This document shows positions 50,941-58,279 of a stretch of 64,000 nucleotides of DNA, in pieces. The notes under the pieces were generated by a model. It had not been told where the DNA came from. It saw nothing but the letters and a program-made list of their open reading frames with translations, and searched no databases. The stretch spans positions 14,643-78,642 of the forward strand of contig CAMLLU010000020.1 of the NCBI GenBank assembly GCA_946480925.1, written 5' to 3'. Position 1 is the first letter of the stretch. Each line of letters starts with the position of its first letter. The position numbers and the translations under genes were made by a program. The stretch comes from an uncultured Rivibacter sp. Lineage in GTDB: Bacteria > Pseudomonadota > Gammaproteobacteria > Burkholderiales > Burkholderiaceae.

Positions 50941-51565
50941 GCGCGCTGGAAGGGTGGTGGTGCACCACCACCTTGTGCGAATACATCATCTGCCAGCCCA
51001 GCACCAGCAGGTCCAGCGCCATCAGCGCCTCTTCTGCGCCGAGGAAGAGCCGCTCGTCGTAGCCGCCCACCTCGCGGTAAGCGTCGGTGCGCATCACCAC
51101 CGCGCCGGCCATGAAGGCGGCGAGCCGCAGGCCCGGCAGCCCCGCGGGCGGCAGCGGGCTTGCGGCCATGCGCTCGCAGGTGGGGTCCACCACTTCGCGT
51201 TCGCCCACCAGTACACGCGCGGCCACGGCGGCGAGGTGCGGGTGCCTGGCCAGCAGCGCACAGGCCTTGTGCAGCGAGCCTTCGGCCCACCAGGTGTCGT
51301 CGTCGCAGAAGGCGACATAAGGCGTGTCCACACAGGCCACGCCGAGGTTGCGCGCGGCCGCGCCCAGGTTCTTCTCGCAGTGCACCAGCTCCACCCGCGG
51401 GAAGTGGCGCTGCACGTGCGTGCCCGTGCCGTCGGTGGAGGCGTTGTCCACCACGACGATGTGCGCCACGTCGGCAAGGCCTTCCAGCCGGTGCAGCGTG
51501 CGGGCCAGTTCGCTCACGCGGTTGTGCGTGAGCACCACGACGTTGACCTGCCCAGTGGCGTTCAT
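50732..51565 (-). CDS. Family 2 glycosyltransferase, C-terminally frameshifted
   Basis: Starts with ATG 51565 (MNATGQVNVVVLTHNRVSEL). The GT-A core is intact: VVVDNASTDGTGTHVQRHFPRVELVHCEKNLGAAARNLG, the DDD metal site in YVAFCDDDTWWAEGSL, and YDERLFLGAEEALMALDLLVLGW. After VVVHHHPSSAR the frame turns into Arg/Ala-rich nonsense to a stop at 50732, while the true continuation is in the next frame (50638-50940). It is therefore either a recent mutation, a phase-variable switch or a sequencing error. The acceptor is unknown. The gene is first in the unit with the two GH13 genes. The open frame upstream of 51565 runs through a tandem repeat and is not coding. Confidence 0.8.
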   Translation of the reverse strand: MNATGQVNVVVLTHNRVSELARTLHRLEGLADVAHIVVVDNASTDGTGTHVQRHFPRVELVHCEKNLGAAARNLGVACVDTPYVAFCDDDTWWAEGSLHKACALLARHPHLAAVAARVLVGEREVVDPTCERMAASPLPPAGLPGLRLAAFMAGAVVMRTDAYREVGGYDERLFLGAEEALMALDLLVLGWQMMYSHKVVVHHHPSSARGGPAPRDAAAQPVVDRVAAPALCRCRCAHAHPAARSCSPWRARALRGGVGARAGLGAATPPRGAARRA

Positions 51566-51570
51566 GACGG

Positions 51571-51830
51571 CACCCCGCTCGCCGGGTACGGCGATCGACC
51601 CTCCGAGAGGGTCGGGCCTTGCTTGGGGCGGCCCGGCGCGGCGGCCCGGGGGGATGACGACACCCCGCTCGCCGGGTACGGCGATCGACCCTCCGGGAGG
51701 GTCGGGCCTTGCTTGGGGCGGCCCGGCGCGGCGGCCCGGGGGGATGACGACACCCCGCTCGCCGAGTACGGCGATCGACCCTCCGAGAGGATCGGGCCTT
51801 GCTTGGGACGGCCCGGCACGGCAGCCCGAA
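51571..51830. repeat. Three tandem copies of a 90-bp repeat, each with an internal hairpin
   Basis: Units at 51571-51660, 51661-51750 and 51751 to about 51830 start CACCCCGCTCGCCG. Units 1 and 2 differ at one position I can see; unit 3 has several changes and loses its end. Each has a hairpin, GACCCTC and GAGGGTC around CGA or CGG (GAGGATC in unit 3). The length is a multiple of 3, so frames stay open across it on both strands. It fills the gap between the PIG-L gene end and the glycosyltransferase start. Confidence 0.92.
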
Positions 51831-51854
51831 AAGTACAGGTTGACACTGAATGTC

Positions 51855-52406
51855 TCACCATGCGGCGCTCGTGGTGGTGAAGGGAAGGGGCATGCGCACG
51901 CCCGGCGGACGATAGGCCCAGAGCCGTTCCGCGTCTTCGATGCGTGCCACTGCATGCGGACCCAGCGCTTCCACCTGGCTGCGGTAGGCACACACGGCCT
52001 GGTGCTTCAGCGAGCCGTTGGCGGGCGCGTGGCCCGGCTGCGGCGTGAGTTGCGCGCCGGCTTCGGTGAGTTCGTGCAGGCGCTTTTGCAGCACGCCATC
52101 GAGGTGCCGATAGGGCGAGTCTTCATAGACCAGCAGTTCGGCGCGCGGGCCGGCCGCCCAGGCAGCGACGCCGGCACGGTGTGCCAGCAGATGGTCTTCA
52201 TGAAACAGGCCCAGCGGAATCACGAGGCGTTGCGGCCGGTTGTGCTGCAAGACTTCCTTCAGCGCCGCGACCAGCACCTGCGTGCTCATCCAGTGGCCGC
52301 AGCTGAACACCGCATCGTCGTAGTGGGGCGAAATGACCAGCACCTGCATTGCCTTTGCATCGGCAACGGCCATGCCCCGCCTGGCAGGCGTCTCGGGCTC
52401 GGGCAT
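51855..52406 (-). CDS. PIG-L family deacetylase, apparently with an internal deletion
   Basis: A 183-residue protein with the zinc-site motif VLVISPHYDDAVFSCGHWM (the H-x-DD part) and the second metal-ligand block IPLGLFHEDHLLAHRAG (H-x-DH). In usual members about 50-60 residues with an R-x-ED-x-A motif lie between these two; here only about 20 do (STQVLVAALKEVLQHNRPQRLV), so part of the fold seems to be missing and activity is doubtful. PIG-L enzymes deacetylate N-acetylglucosaminyl compounds. Starts at 52373 or 52349 are also possible. It lies upstream of the glycosyltransferase, so both may have served surface polysaccharide. Confidence 0.75.
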   Translation of the reverse strand: MPEPETPARRGMAVADAKAMQVLVISPHYDDAVFSCGHWMSTQVLVAALKEVLQHNRPQRLVIPLGLFHEDHLLAHRAGVAAWAAGPRAELLVYEDSPYRHLDGVLQKRLHELTEAGAQLTPQPGHAPANGSLKHQAVCAYRSQVEALGPHAVARIEDAERLWAYRPPGVRMPLPFTTTSAAW

Positions 52407-52431
52407 GGCGATGCCGCGGCAGGCGGGGGCG

Positions 52432-53052
52432 TCACACCGTATGGCGCTTCGCGGCGAACAGGCGGGCCAGCACGCCGGCCGTTACCAGTGCACCGGCCGT
52501 CAGCGCGAGCAGCCGTGGGCCTGGAGGCCAGTTGCGCGGCGCCCGCACGGCAGGCGTGCGGCTGCGCGAGTTGCCGCCTTGCAGCCAAGGCACGCCGTGT
52601 GGTGTTTCGTGCCGCAGCAGCCGGTCTTCCACGGCCTGCACACCCCGCACGGACTCCACGCCTTGCAGCACGAGGCCGTGTTCGCGCTGCAGCACATGGC
52701 CGCTCAGCGTGACGCGGCCCCCGTTCACTTGCACCTCGATGGCATGCGGGTGCCAGGACAGACGGCCCAGGTGTGCGCGCACGCGCTCGACCAGCACCGG
52801 GTCATCGACCGGCTCGGCCTGGCGGCCCCGCTGCAGCCCTGCCACCACACCCGAGGCGCGGTGGCGCAGGTCGCGCAGGCCTACGTCGGCACCGGCGCGA
52901 CCCCTGTGAGCCAGGTGGCGCAGTTGGTCACGCGCCAGTGCCACGCGGCGCCGGCCCTGCTGCGGGTCGAACAGGTACATGAGCAGGGCGCCTGCACCGG
53001 CCGCGGCCAGCGGAAGAAGCACGTACATGGGTGAGTTCGTTCTCATGGCCAC
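52432..53052 (-). CDS. BON-domain membrane protein
   Basis: A 206-residue protein: an N-terminal membrane helix (MYVLLPLAAAGAGALLMYLFDPQQGRRRVALARDQL), a polar linker, a BON domain (about 85-150, LVERVRAHLGRLSWHPHAIEVQVNGGRVTLSGHVLQREHGLVLQGVESVRGVQAVEDRLL) and a second C-terminal membrane helix (LLALTAGALVTAGVLARLFAAKR). BON domains bind membranes or carbohydrate. The GRRR motif after the first helix is seen in proteins of stress-induced clusters. ATG 53046 (MRTNSP) is an equally good start. It is the last of several small stress-type genes on this strand. Confidence 0.85.
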   Translation of the reverse strand: MAMRTNSPMYVLLPLAAAGAGALLMYLFDPQQGRRRVALARDQLRHLAHRGRAGADVGLRDLRHRASGVVAGLQRGRQAEPVDDPVLVERVRAHLGRLSWHPHAIEVQVNGGRVTLSGHVLQREHGLVLQGVESVRGVQAVEDRLLRHETPHGVPWLQGGNSRSRTPAVRAPRNWPPGPRLLALTAGALVTAGVLARLFAAKRHTV

Positions 53053-53185
53053 ACCTTTTTACTTGCACGGAAATGCAACGGGAATGCACGGAAACGAAGG
53101 GGCACCCTCTTGTGCGGCAACGCGCGTGCCGCCGGGCAGGTGGGCGTGCCGGCTGAACGGTTCACACAGCGCGGCCAGCACCGGG

Positions 53186-53248
53186 GCAGGCCCTGCCGCG
53201 TAGTTCTTGCAGAGCCATTGAAGAACTTGCCGCGGCGCCTAGGCCTGC
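53186..53248. repeat. 63-bp imperfect palindrome between the CBS and BON genes
   Basis: Outer arms GCAGGCC and GGCCTGC, middle GCCGCG/CGCGGC and inner AGTTCTT/AAGAACT pair with small bulges around a 12-nt loop. The gap 53053-53329 (277 bp) has nothing else I recognise. It may end transcription of the CBS gene. Confidence 0.5.
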
Positions 53249-53329
53249 GCCCCCAGGAACCCAAGCGTGAGGCTCCATATAGCGTTAACAGGCCCTACTC
53301 GCTTGCCGTCAATGCTTGCCGGTCATCAG

Positions 53330-53764
53330 TCAATGCGACTGCGAATGCGCGCCACCCGGTGTCGAAATGCCGGCCACTGCACGGCCCGCCTGGCGAGCCC
53401 CTTGCTTGACCGCCACGTCGCCGATCGAGACGATGCCCACCATGCGCTTGTCGCGGTTGAGCACGGGCAGCCGGCGCACCTTGATGTCGCCCATGTTCTG
53501 GGCCACGTCGGCCACGTCTTCATCTTCGAAGCAGTACATCACCTGCTCGGACATCACGTCGCGGATCTTCGTGTCAGGCCCCTTGCCGTTGGCCACTGCA
53601 CGCACGGTGATGTCACGGTCGGTGATCATGCCCACCAGCCGGTCGTTCTCGCCGATCGGCAGGGCGCCGATGTCGTGCTCGGTCATCATCTGGGCCGCTT
53701 CACGGATGGTGCGGTCGGGGTGGGCCAGGCACACGTCGTTTGTCATCGCTTCGCGAACTTTCAT
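53330..53764 (-). CDS. CBS-domain protein
   Basis: A 144-residue protein made of two CBS motifs: KVREAMTNDVCLAHPDRTIREAAQMMTEHDIGALPIGENDRLVGMITDRDITVRAV and KIRDVMSEQVMYCFEDEDVADVAQNMGDIKVRRLPVLNRDKRMVGIVSIGDVAV, together one Bateman module. The T/S-D-RDI and S-x-GD ends are the usual adenine-nucleotide contact sites. Stand-alone CBS proteins of this type occur in stress or low-oxygen-induced clusters. An AGGAG site 6 nt before ATG 53764 fixes the start. Confidence 0.95.
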   Translation of the reverse strand: MKVREAMTNDVCLAHPDRTIREAAQMMTEHDIGALPIGENDRLVGMITDRDITVRAVANGKGPDTKIRDVMSEQVMYCFEDEDVADVAQNMGDIKVRRLPVLNRDKRMVGIVSIGDVAVKQGARQAGRAVAGISTPGGAHSQSH

Positions 53765-53871
53765 CGAAAACTCCTTTCCTTGATGCTGAGCCAAAGCCAA
53801 ATGCTCATGTTCGCCCGGGCAGGCGACATGCCCAGGGCCGGCGAGCATGGCGGCTTCAGCGCTGGGCTTGT

Positions 53872-54390
53872 TCAGCGCCTGGTGTCGATGGCGGACTTCA
53901 TGTCCTGTGCCATCTTCAGGTGCTGTTCCAGCGTGGGCAGCGTGCGCGACGCAAAGACCTTCACGTCGGCATCCTTCGCATCGCGCGAGGCCTTGCGGAA
54001 GAGCTGCACGGTTTCCTCGTGAGCCTGCACGCTGTCTTTCGCATAGGCCTTGTCGAAGTTGCCGGCCTGCGCTTCGCCGAGCTTCTTCAGCTGCGCCTTC
54101 TGCTTGCTCGAAAGCTCGGCAGGCGGCTGCACGCCCTTGCTCTGCGCCAGCGTGCTGAGATCGTCACCGGCCTTGGCGTGGTCAGACACCATCTGCTGCG
54201 CAAAGCTCTTGAGTTCGAACGCAGAGCCCTTGCTCTGTGCCAGCTTGCTTGCTTCGACTTCGTAGTGGCCGCCCTGGGCCGCCTTGTTGATGAACTCGGC
54301 GTCGGCCTTGGCAAGGTCGGCGGCACCCGCGGCCACTGCGAAGGCAGACGCCGCCGTGGCAACGATCAGGCGGAAGGACGGCTTGTGCAT
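53872..54390 (-). CDS. DUF4142 exported protein
   Basis: A 172-residue periplasmic protein: signal peptide (PSFRLIVATAASAFAVAAGA, cleavage near residue 23), then the DUF4142 helical domain: AEFINKAAQGGHYEVEASKLAQSKGSAFELKSFAQQMVSDHAKAGDDLSTLAQSKGVQPPAELSSKQKAQLKKLGEAQAGNFDKAYAKDSVQAHEETVQLFRKAS. It has the ferritin-like four-helix appearance of this family; the role is unknown. GGAG lies 6 nt before ATG 54390. It is upstream of the CBS gene by about 107 bp. Confidence 0.93.
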   Translation of the reverse strand: MHKPSFRLIVATAASAFAVAAGAADLAKADAEFINKAAQGGHYEVEASKLAQSKGSAFELKSFAQQMVSDHAKAGDDLSTLAQSKGVQPPAELSSKQKAQLKKLGEAQAGNFDKAYAKDSVQAHEETVQLFRKASRDAKDADVKVFASRTLPTLEQHLKMAQDMKSAIDTRR

Positions 54391-54519
54391 TGAGATCTCC
54401 TGGACTGTGGATCGGTGGGTCGGCAATCGGTGCGCCCATGCCGGCCCCCATTGCTCGACACCAATGCGGGGCATGGAGCTTGCCGATCCGATGCAGGAAA
54501 TCGAACACACCCGCACGTC

Positions 54520-55005
54520 ATGCATACGCCTCACATGCAACCCGGCCGCTCGCTCGGCCACAGCATCGTTCATGGCCTGCTCGGCGGCACGCTCTCAGCC
54601 GCCACACTGATGTGGCGTGGGCGCAAGGAAGCAGGCAGTGCCGTGGCGCCGCTCAATGCGCCCAGCCACTGGATCTTCGGAGACGAGGCCTTGCGCAGTG
54701 ACCACGTCACGGCTCGCCACACGCTGGTGGGGGGCGCCACCCATGAAGCCTCGGCGGTGCTTTGGGGCGCTGCCTACGAATGGCTGCGCACGCGCCGAAC
54801 GCGACCCACGGCAACCAATGCCGTCACCGATGCCGCTGCCATTGCGGCATTGGCGGCGGTAGTCGACTTCAAGCTCGTGCCCAAACGCCTGACGCCGGGC
54901 TTCGAGCACCGCCTCGGTCGCAAGGGGCTCGTGTGGGTGTATGCCAGCCTCGCAGCCGGTCTGGCGCTGGGTGGTTGGCTGGCACTGCGCGATCGCGACC
55001 GATAG
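54520..55005 (+). CDS. Conserved membrane protein of unknown function
   Basis: About 161 residues. Segments SLGHSIVHGLLGGTLSAATLMWRG, HTLVGGATHEASAVLWGAAYEWL, VTDAAAIAALAAVVDFKLVPKRLTPGFEHRLG and VWVYASLAAGLALGGWLAL suggest three to four membrane helices. I have no name for the family, but the pattern D-F-x-x-V-P-x-R-x-x-P-G-F-E is likely conserved. Neither candidate start (54520 or 54535) has a good ribosome site. It is divergent from the DUF4142 gene. Confidence 0.75.
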   Translation: MHTPHMQPGRSLGHSIVHGLLGGTLSAATLMWRGRKEAGSAVAPLNAPSHWIFGDEALRSDHVTARHTLVGGATHEASAVLWGAAYEWLRTRRTRPTATNAVTDAAAIAALAAVVDFKLVPKRLTPGFEHRLGRKGLVWVYASLAAGLALGGWLALRDRDR

Positions 55006-55119
55006 GTCTGCTACCTGCGACCGCTGGCGATGGTGGGCTGATGCGGCGCTCGCAGCCTGCCGTGGCCCGGCCGTGCCGGAATGCCGCTTGCCGCACTTCG
55101 AGGGCCACAGGAGTACGCC

Positions 55120-55401
55120 ATGAGCAGCACCCGTTCCGCACACATCAACGACCCGGCCCGGCGCGCGTCACAGCGCAGGCAGCAACCCGATGCACCCGAG
55201 CGCGCTGCCGGCCAGGAGGCCGACCGCATCCGCACCGCACAGCCCATGGCGCCCGGCGACGAGGCGCCGGCCGGCAGCGCGGGCACCGGCGAGAACGTGT
55301 GCCCGGCTTGCGGCGGCAGCGGCCGCGCAGCCGATGGCCGCGGCAACTGCGCCTATTGCGGCGGCACCGGCAAGGTCACCGTCGGCATCGGCGGAGCCTG
55401 A
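55120..55401 (+). CDS. Small zinc-ribbon protein (DnaJ-type CxxCxGxG)
   Basis: A 93-residue protein. The N-terminal half is charged and disordered (MSSTRSAHINDPARRASQRRQQPDAPERAAG). The C-terminal part has VCPACGGSGRAADGRGNCAYCGGTGKVTVGIGGA, two CxxCxGxG zinc-binding repeats as in the DnaJ cysteine-rich domain, giving one zinc site. No J-domain is present. An AGGAG ribosome site lies 7 nt before the start. It may aid protein folding or be a redox protein; the neighbours suggest a stress role. The stop overlaps the first base of the palindromic element at 55401. Confidence 0.82.
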   Translation: MSSTRSAHINDPARRASQRRQQPDAPERAAGQEADRIRTAQPMAPGDEAPAGSAGTGENVCPACGGSGRAADGRGNCAYCGGTGKVTVGIGGA

Positions 55402-55562
55402 GAAGGTGTGAAACGAATCCACCATGCCCGCTCAGGTCACCAAAACCCGGCCACTCGTCGTTGCAAATGCTCGCCGTAGCCCGAGCTACGACTGTGCTTT
55501 GCGTCTAGATTGGCCGGGTTTTGGCGCCCTGCTCGGGCACGCCGAATTCATTCACACCTTCT
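55401..55562. repeat. 162-bp long imperfect palindrome (MITE-like hairpin element)
   Basis: The two halves pair over almost their whole length: outer arms AGAAGGTGTGAA (55401-55412) and TTCACACCTTCT (55551-55562), a middle block TGCCCG with CGGGCA, inner arms CCAAAACCCGGCCA (55440-55453) and TGGCCGGGTTTTGG (55511-55524), and central CGTAGC/GCTACG around CCGA at 55481-55484. No coding capacity is convincing. It lies between the zinc-ribbon and DUF892 genes. Confidence 0.88.
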
Positions 55563-55617
55563 GAGCCGAGATATTCCTTCACCCCCGGAGCTGCCGACAA
55601 GGGCAGGGCACCACACC

Positions 55618-56133
55618 ATGACCACCACCTCGCACGAGCACTTGATGCACTGGCTGCGCGACGCGCACGCCATGGAAGAACAGGCCGAGGACATGCTGCG
55701 CAAGACCGCATTGCGTGTGGCCGACGACTACCCTGAATTCGCCGCTCGGCTGCAGGACCATGCAAGCGTTTCCCAGGTGCAGGCGCAGCACCTGCGTGAA
55801 TGCATCGCCCGCCAGGGCGGCGACACCTCGGCGCTGAAGGACCTGGCGGCCAAGGCCGTGGGCACCGCGCAGGCGTTGAGCGGCCTGTTCGCTTCAGACG
55901 AGGTGGTGAAGGCCGCGCTGGCGATCTACACGTTCGACCACGTGGAGATCGGCTCCTACCGCTCGCTCATGGCCGCCGCGCAGGTGGCGGGCGACCCCGA
56001 CACGCTGCGCATCTGCGAGCTGCACCTCGCGCAGGAGCAGGAGATGGCGCTGTGGATGGAGTCTCAGCTGCCCGGTCTCACGCAGCGCTTCCTGCGCAAT
56101 GCCGATCTCACGGCGGCACAGGCCAGTGGGTGA
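55618..56133 (+). CDS. DUF892 ferritin-like protein (YciE/YciF family)
   Basis: A 171-residue four-helix protein: HEHLMHWLRDAHAMEEQAEDMLRKTALRVADDYPEFAARLQDHASVSQVQAQHLRECIARQGGDTSALKDLAAKAVGTAQALSGLFASDEVVKAALAIYTFDHVEIGSYRSLMAAAQVAGD. The paired E-x-x-E and H residues on helices 1 and 3 (HAMEEQAE, DHVEIGSYRSL) fit a di-iron site. Members are induced by osmotic and other stress in enterobacteria. ATG 55618 was chosen because the upstream extension lies partly in the palindromic element. Confidence 0.9.
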   Translation: MTTTSHEHLMHWLRDAHAMEEQAEDMLRKTALRVADDYPEFAARLQDHASVSQVQAQHLRECIARQGGDTSALKDLAAKAVGTAQALSGLFASDEVVKAALAIYTFDHVEIGSYRSLMAAAQVAGDPDTLRICELHLAQEQEMALWMESQLPGLTQRFLRNADLTAAQASG

Positions 56134-56174
56134 ATCGACGGCTGACCAATTGCAGGCGCAGCGGCCGTAGCTTC

Positions 56175-56960
56175 TCAGACTGCGACGTTGATCGCGAACC
56201 TGGTAGCCGCGAAACCCGCGAGGATGGCCGACGTCAACGTGATGCCCAGGCGGTACGTCGCTGGCAGGGTAGCCACCAGCGCTCGCCCGCACACCCAGCC
56301 GCCCAGGGCCAGCATCAGCGCCACGACTGCAGGCAGCACCCGCAGCCAGGCGTCGAGACCCATCTCCGAAGAGGCGGGTTCGGGAGGAAACCACACCAGG
56401 CCCAGCGCGGCTGCGGCAAAGAGATGGCAACCGCTGACGAACGCCTTCACCACGCCATGGGCTCGTGGAGAGGAGGCCAGTGCATCAAGCCGTCGGTAGG
56501 TGCCCCAAAGAAAGCCCATGCAGCCCAGCAACACACGCAGCGTTGAGACGAACAGCGCCTTCAGGCGTGCCTGTCTGCGGCTATCCGCTTCACCCGCCAG
56601 CGCGCCGGCGGCTATTGCGAGCCACGGAAAGGGCGTCCACACGAAACCCGCGATCAGCATCCCTGCGTTGCCAACGTCCGAGATCGCCAGAAGGGCCGCC
56701 ACCGAGAGGTACGAGAGCAACGCGACGAAGGCACCGCGCCCGGCGCCGAACACCTCGACCTCGTCGCCTGGGTAGAGCAGCCAGGCCCAGCCATATGCAC
56801 AGGCGGCTGCGAGAAACGGCAGCAGCATCACGATGAATCCACGCGGCGACATCAACGCGACGAGGATCGCCGTATAGACCACCGCCATGACCAGCGCGAT
56901 CAACGCAAAGAAGCGGGCGGTAGACGCCCGCTTCGGGAACCTGGCGACCGAGTGAGGCAT
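56175..56960 (-). CDS. Multi-pass membrane protein of unknown function
   Basis: A 261-residue inner-membrane protein with about seven hydrophobic helices (for example FFALIALVMAVVYTAILVALMSP, FIVMLLPFLAAACAYGWAWLLYP, AFVALLSYLSVAALLAISDVGNAGMLIAGFVW, VLPAVVALMLALGGWVCG). I do not recognise the family and no motif points to transport or enzymatic function. It converges on the DUF892 gene and is divergent from the haem-oxygenase-like gene, with 384 bp between the starts. Confidence 0.75.
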   Translation of the reverse strand: MPHSVARFPKRASTARFFALIALVMAVVYTAILVALMSPRGFIVMLLPFLAAACAYGWAWLLYPGDEVEVFGAGRGAFVALLSYLSVAALLAISDVGNAGMLIAGFVWTPFPWLAIAAGALAGEADSRRQARLKALFVSTLRVLLGCMGFLWGTYRRLDALASSPRAHGVVKAFVSGCHLFAAAALGLVWFPPEPASSEMGLDAWLRVLPAVVALMLALGGWVCGRALVATLPATYRLGITLTSAILAGFAATRFAINVAV

Positions 56961-57344
56961 AGGGGGTCTGCTCGCGAAGGAAGGAGGACGCGGGCGATTC
57001 TATGGAGCCGGGCACCGACATCACGGTGGGCGCGGCCAGCACCGCGGGACCAGGCAGGCAGCAGCGCGACGACGCTTTGCGCACAAACGTAAAAGACTCT
57101 TGCGAGCGCTGCCGGGAGGTGCCGAGACGTGCCGGGCCTACCCAGGTTGCCGATGCAAGCGCCGGCCGGCAGGCGGTGCCTGAACGCAGCCGTGAAGTGC
57201 TGCGCACAGCAGAAGACGAAGGAGGGAAGCGAAGCAAATCCACACGACTGGCGCTTGATTTCCGTCAATGGAAGAAGCAGTCTGCGGGTAGACGCTGTGT
57301 GGACTCTATCCAGGCGCCATGAGTCGATTGGGGGAGAGGGAGAC
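56961..57344. other. Divergent upstream region without a convincing gene
   Basis: 384 bp between divergent starts. An open frame at 57002-57322 (+) codes for Arg/Ala-rich sequence without domain pattern and was not accepted. The only site I see is an FNR/Anr-like box at 57255-57268. Confidence 0.4.
57255..57268. promoter_or_regulatory. FNR/Anr-like box
   Basis: TTGAT-TTCC-GTCAA matches the FNR/Anr consensus TTGAT-N4-ATCAA at nine of ten bases. It is 77 nt upstream of the ATG at 57345, a workable distance for an activator site. No -10 element was verified. Confidence 0.35.
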
Positions 57345-58169
57345 ATGAGCGACATCTTCATCCGCACGGGCGCGTTGACTGACATTGCCAGTTACCCCGC
57401 CTGGGTGCAGGACCTCGTGGAAAGCTGCGCCGACGCCCGCGAGCGCGTCGCCCACCACGGCCTGTTCCACCTGATGCGCGACGCCGCGCTCGACGAACGC
57501 CAGATCAGCACCTTCCTGGTCGGCGTGTGGCCGGTGATCGAGCAGTTTCCGCAATACATGGCCCAGAACCTGCTCAAAGTCCGGTTCGGCCGCGTCGCCG
57601 GTCATGAGGAAGCGCGGCGCTATCTCATCCGCAACATCCGCGTCGAGCAGAACCATGCCGACCACTGGATGGCCTGGGCGCTGGCCAGCGGCGTGTCGCG
57701 CGACGACCTGCTGCACGGCGAAGTGCCCGCTGAAACCCACGCGCTGGCGCACTGGTGCTGGCACACCTGCGAACGCGATTCGCTGGCCGCCGGCATGGCC
57801 GCCACCAACTACGCGATCGAAGGCGTGACGGGCGACTGGTCCACGCTGGTGTGCTCGACGGGCACGTACGAGCAGAGCTTTCCGGCCGAGCTGCGGAACA
57901 GGGCCATGAAGTGGCTCAAGCTGCACGCCAAGTACGACGACAGCCACCCGTGGGAGGCGCTGGAGATCGTGTGCGCGCTGATGGGCACCAACCCCACGCG
58001 CCGCAGCGTCGAGCAGATCCGCTCGAGGGTGCTCAACAGCTACCACTACATGCGACTCACGCTCGACCATTGCCTGGACGCCAAGGCGGTGGCTGCCTCG
58101 CAACCCATGCCGCTGCATGTGTCGCTCAACTCGCGGCTGCCGGCTGTGGGCGAACCCGGCGAGGGTTGA
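57345..58169 (+). CDS. Iron-containing redox protein, haem-oxygenase-like fold (TenA/PqqC-type)
   Basis: A 274-residue all-helical protein: GLFHLMRDAALDERQISTFLVGVWPVIEQFPQYMAQNLLKV, RYLIRNIRVEQNHADHWMAWALASGV, AHWCWHTCERDSLAAGMAATNYAIEGVTGDWSTLV and SHPWEALEIVCALM. The repeated E-x-x-H type residues (VEQNHADHW, IEGVTGDW, DDSHPWEALE) are in the places where the haem-oxygenase-like di-iron oxidases keep their ligands, so it may bind iron. The reaction is unknown. A GGGAGAGGGAGAC ribosome site fixes the start at 57345. Confidence 0.82.
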   Translation: MSDIFIRTGALTDIASYPAWVQDLVESCADARERVAHHGLFHLMRDAALDERQISTFLVGVWPVIEQFPQYMAQNLLKVRFGRVAGHEEARRYLIRNIRVEQNHADHWMAWALASGVSRDDLLHGEVPAETHALAHWCWHTCERDSLAAGMAATNYAIEGVTGDWSTLVCSTGTYEQSFPAELRNRAMKWLKLHAKYDDSHPWEALEIVCALMGTNPTRRSVEQIRSRVLNSYHYMRLTLDHCLDAKAVAASQPMPLHVSLNSRLPAVGEPGEG

Positions 58170-58279
58170 TGCGCTTCGTGGCGTTCAGCTAGGGCTTGAA
58201 CCACTGCAAAGCCATCGTTTACGGGTGCCCGAGGGGGCGCCTATCCACGCGTCTCGTACGAAGCGAAGTGCTGCGAGTC

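Noticed and set aside
51571..51830. Possible CRISPR array
   Set aside because: There are three direct 90-bp copies with no unique spacers and no cas genes, so it is a simple tandem repeat.
51324..52712. Open frames through the 90-bp tandem repeats
   Set aside because: They stay open only because the repeat length is a multiple of three. The translated repeat units have no domain-like character.
57002..57322. Open frame of 106 codons before the haem-oxygenase-like gene
   Set aside because: No ribosome site, no domain pattern and shadow-like Arg/Ala composition; it lies in a divergent promoter region.
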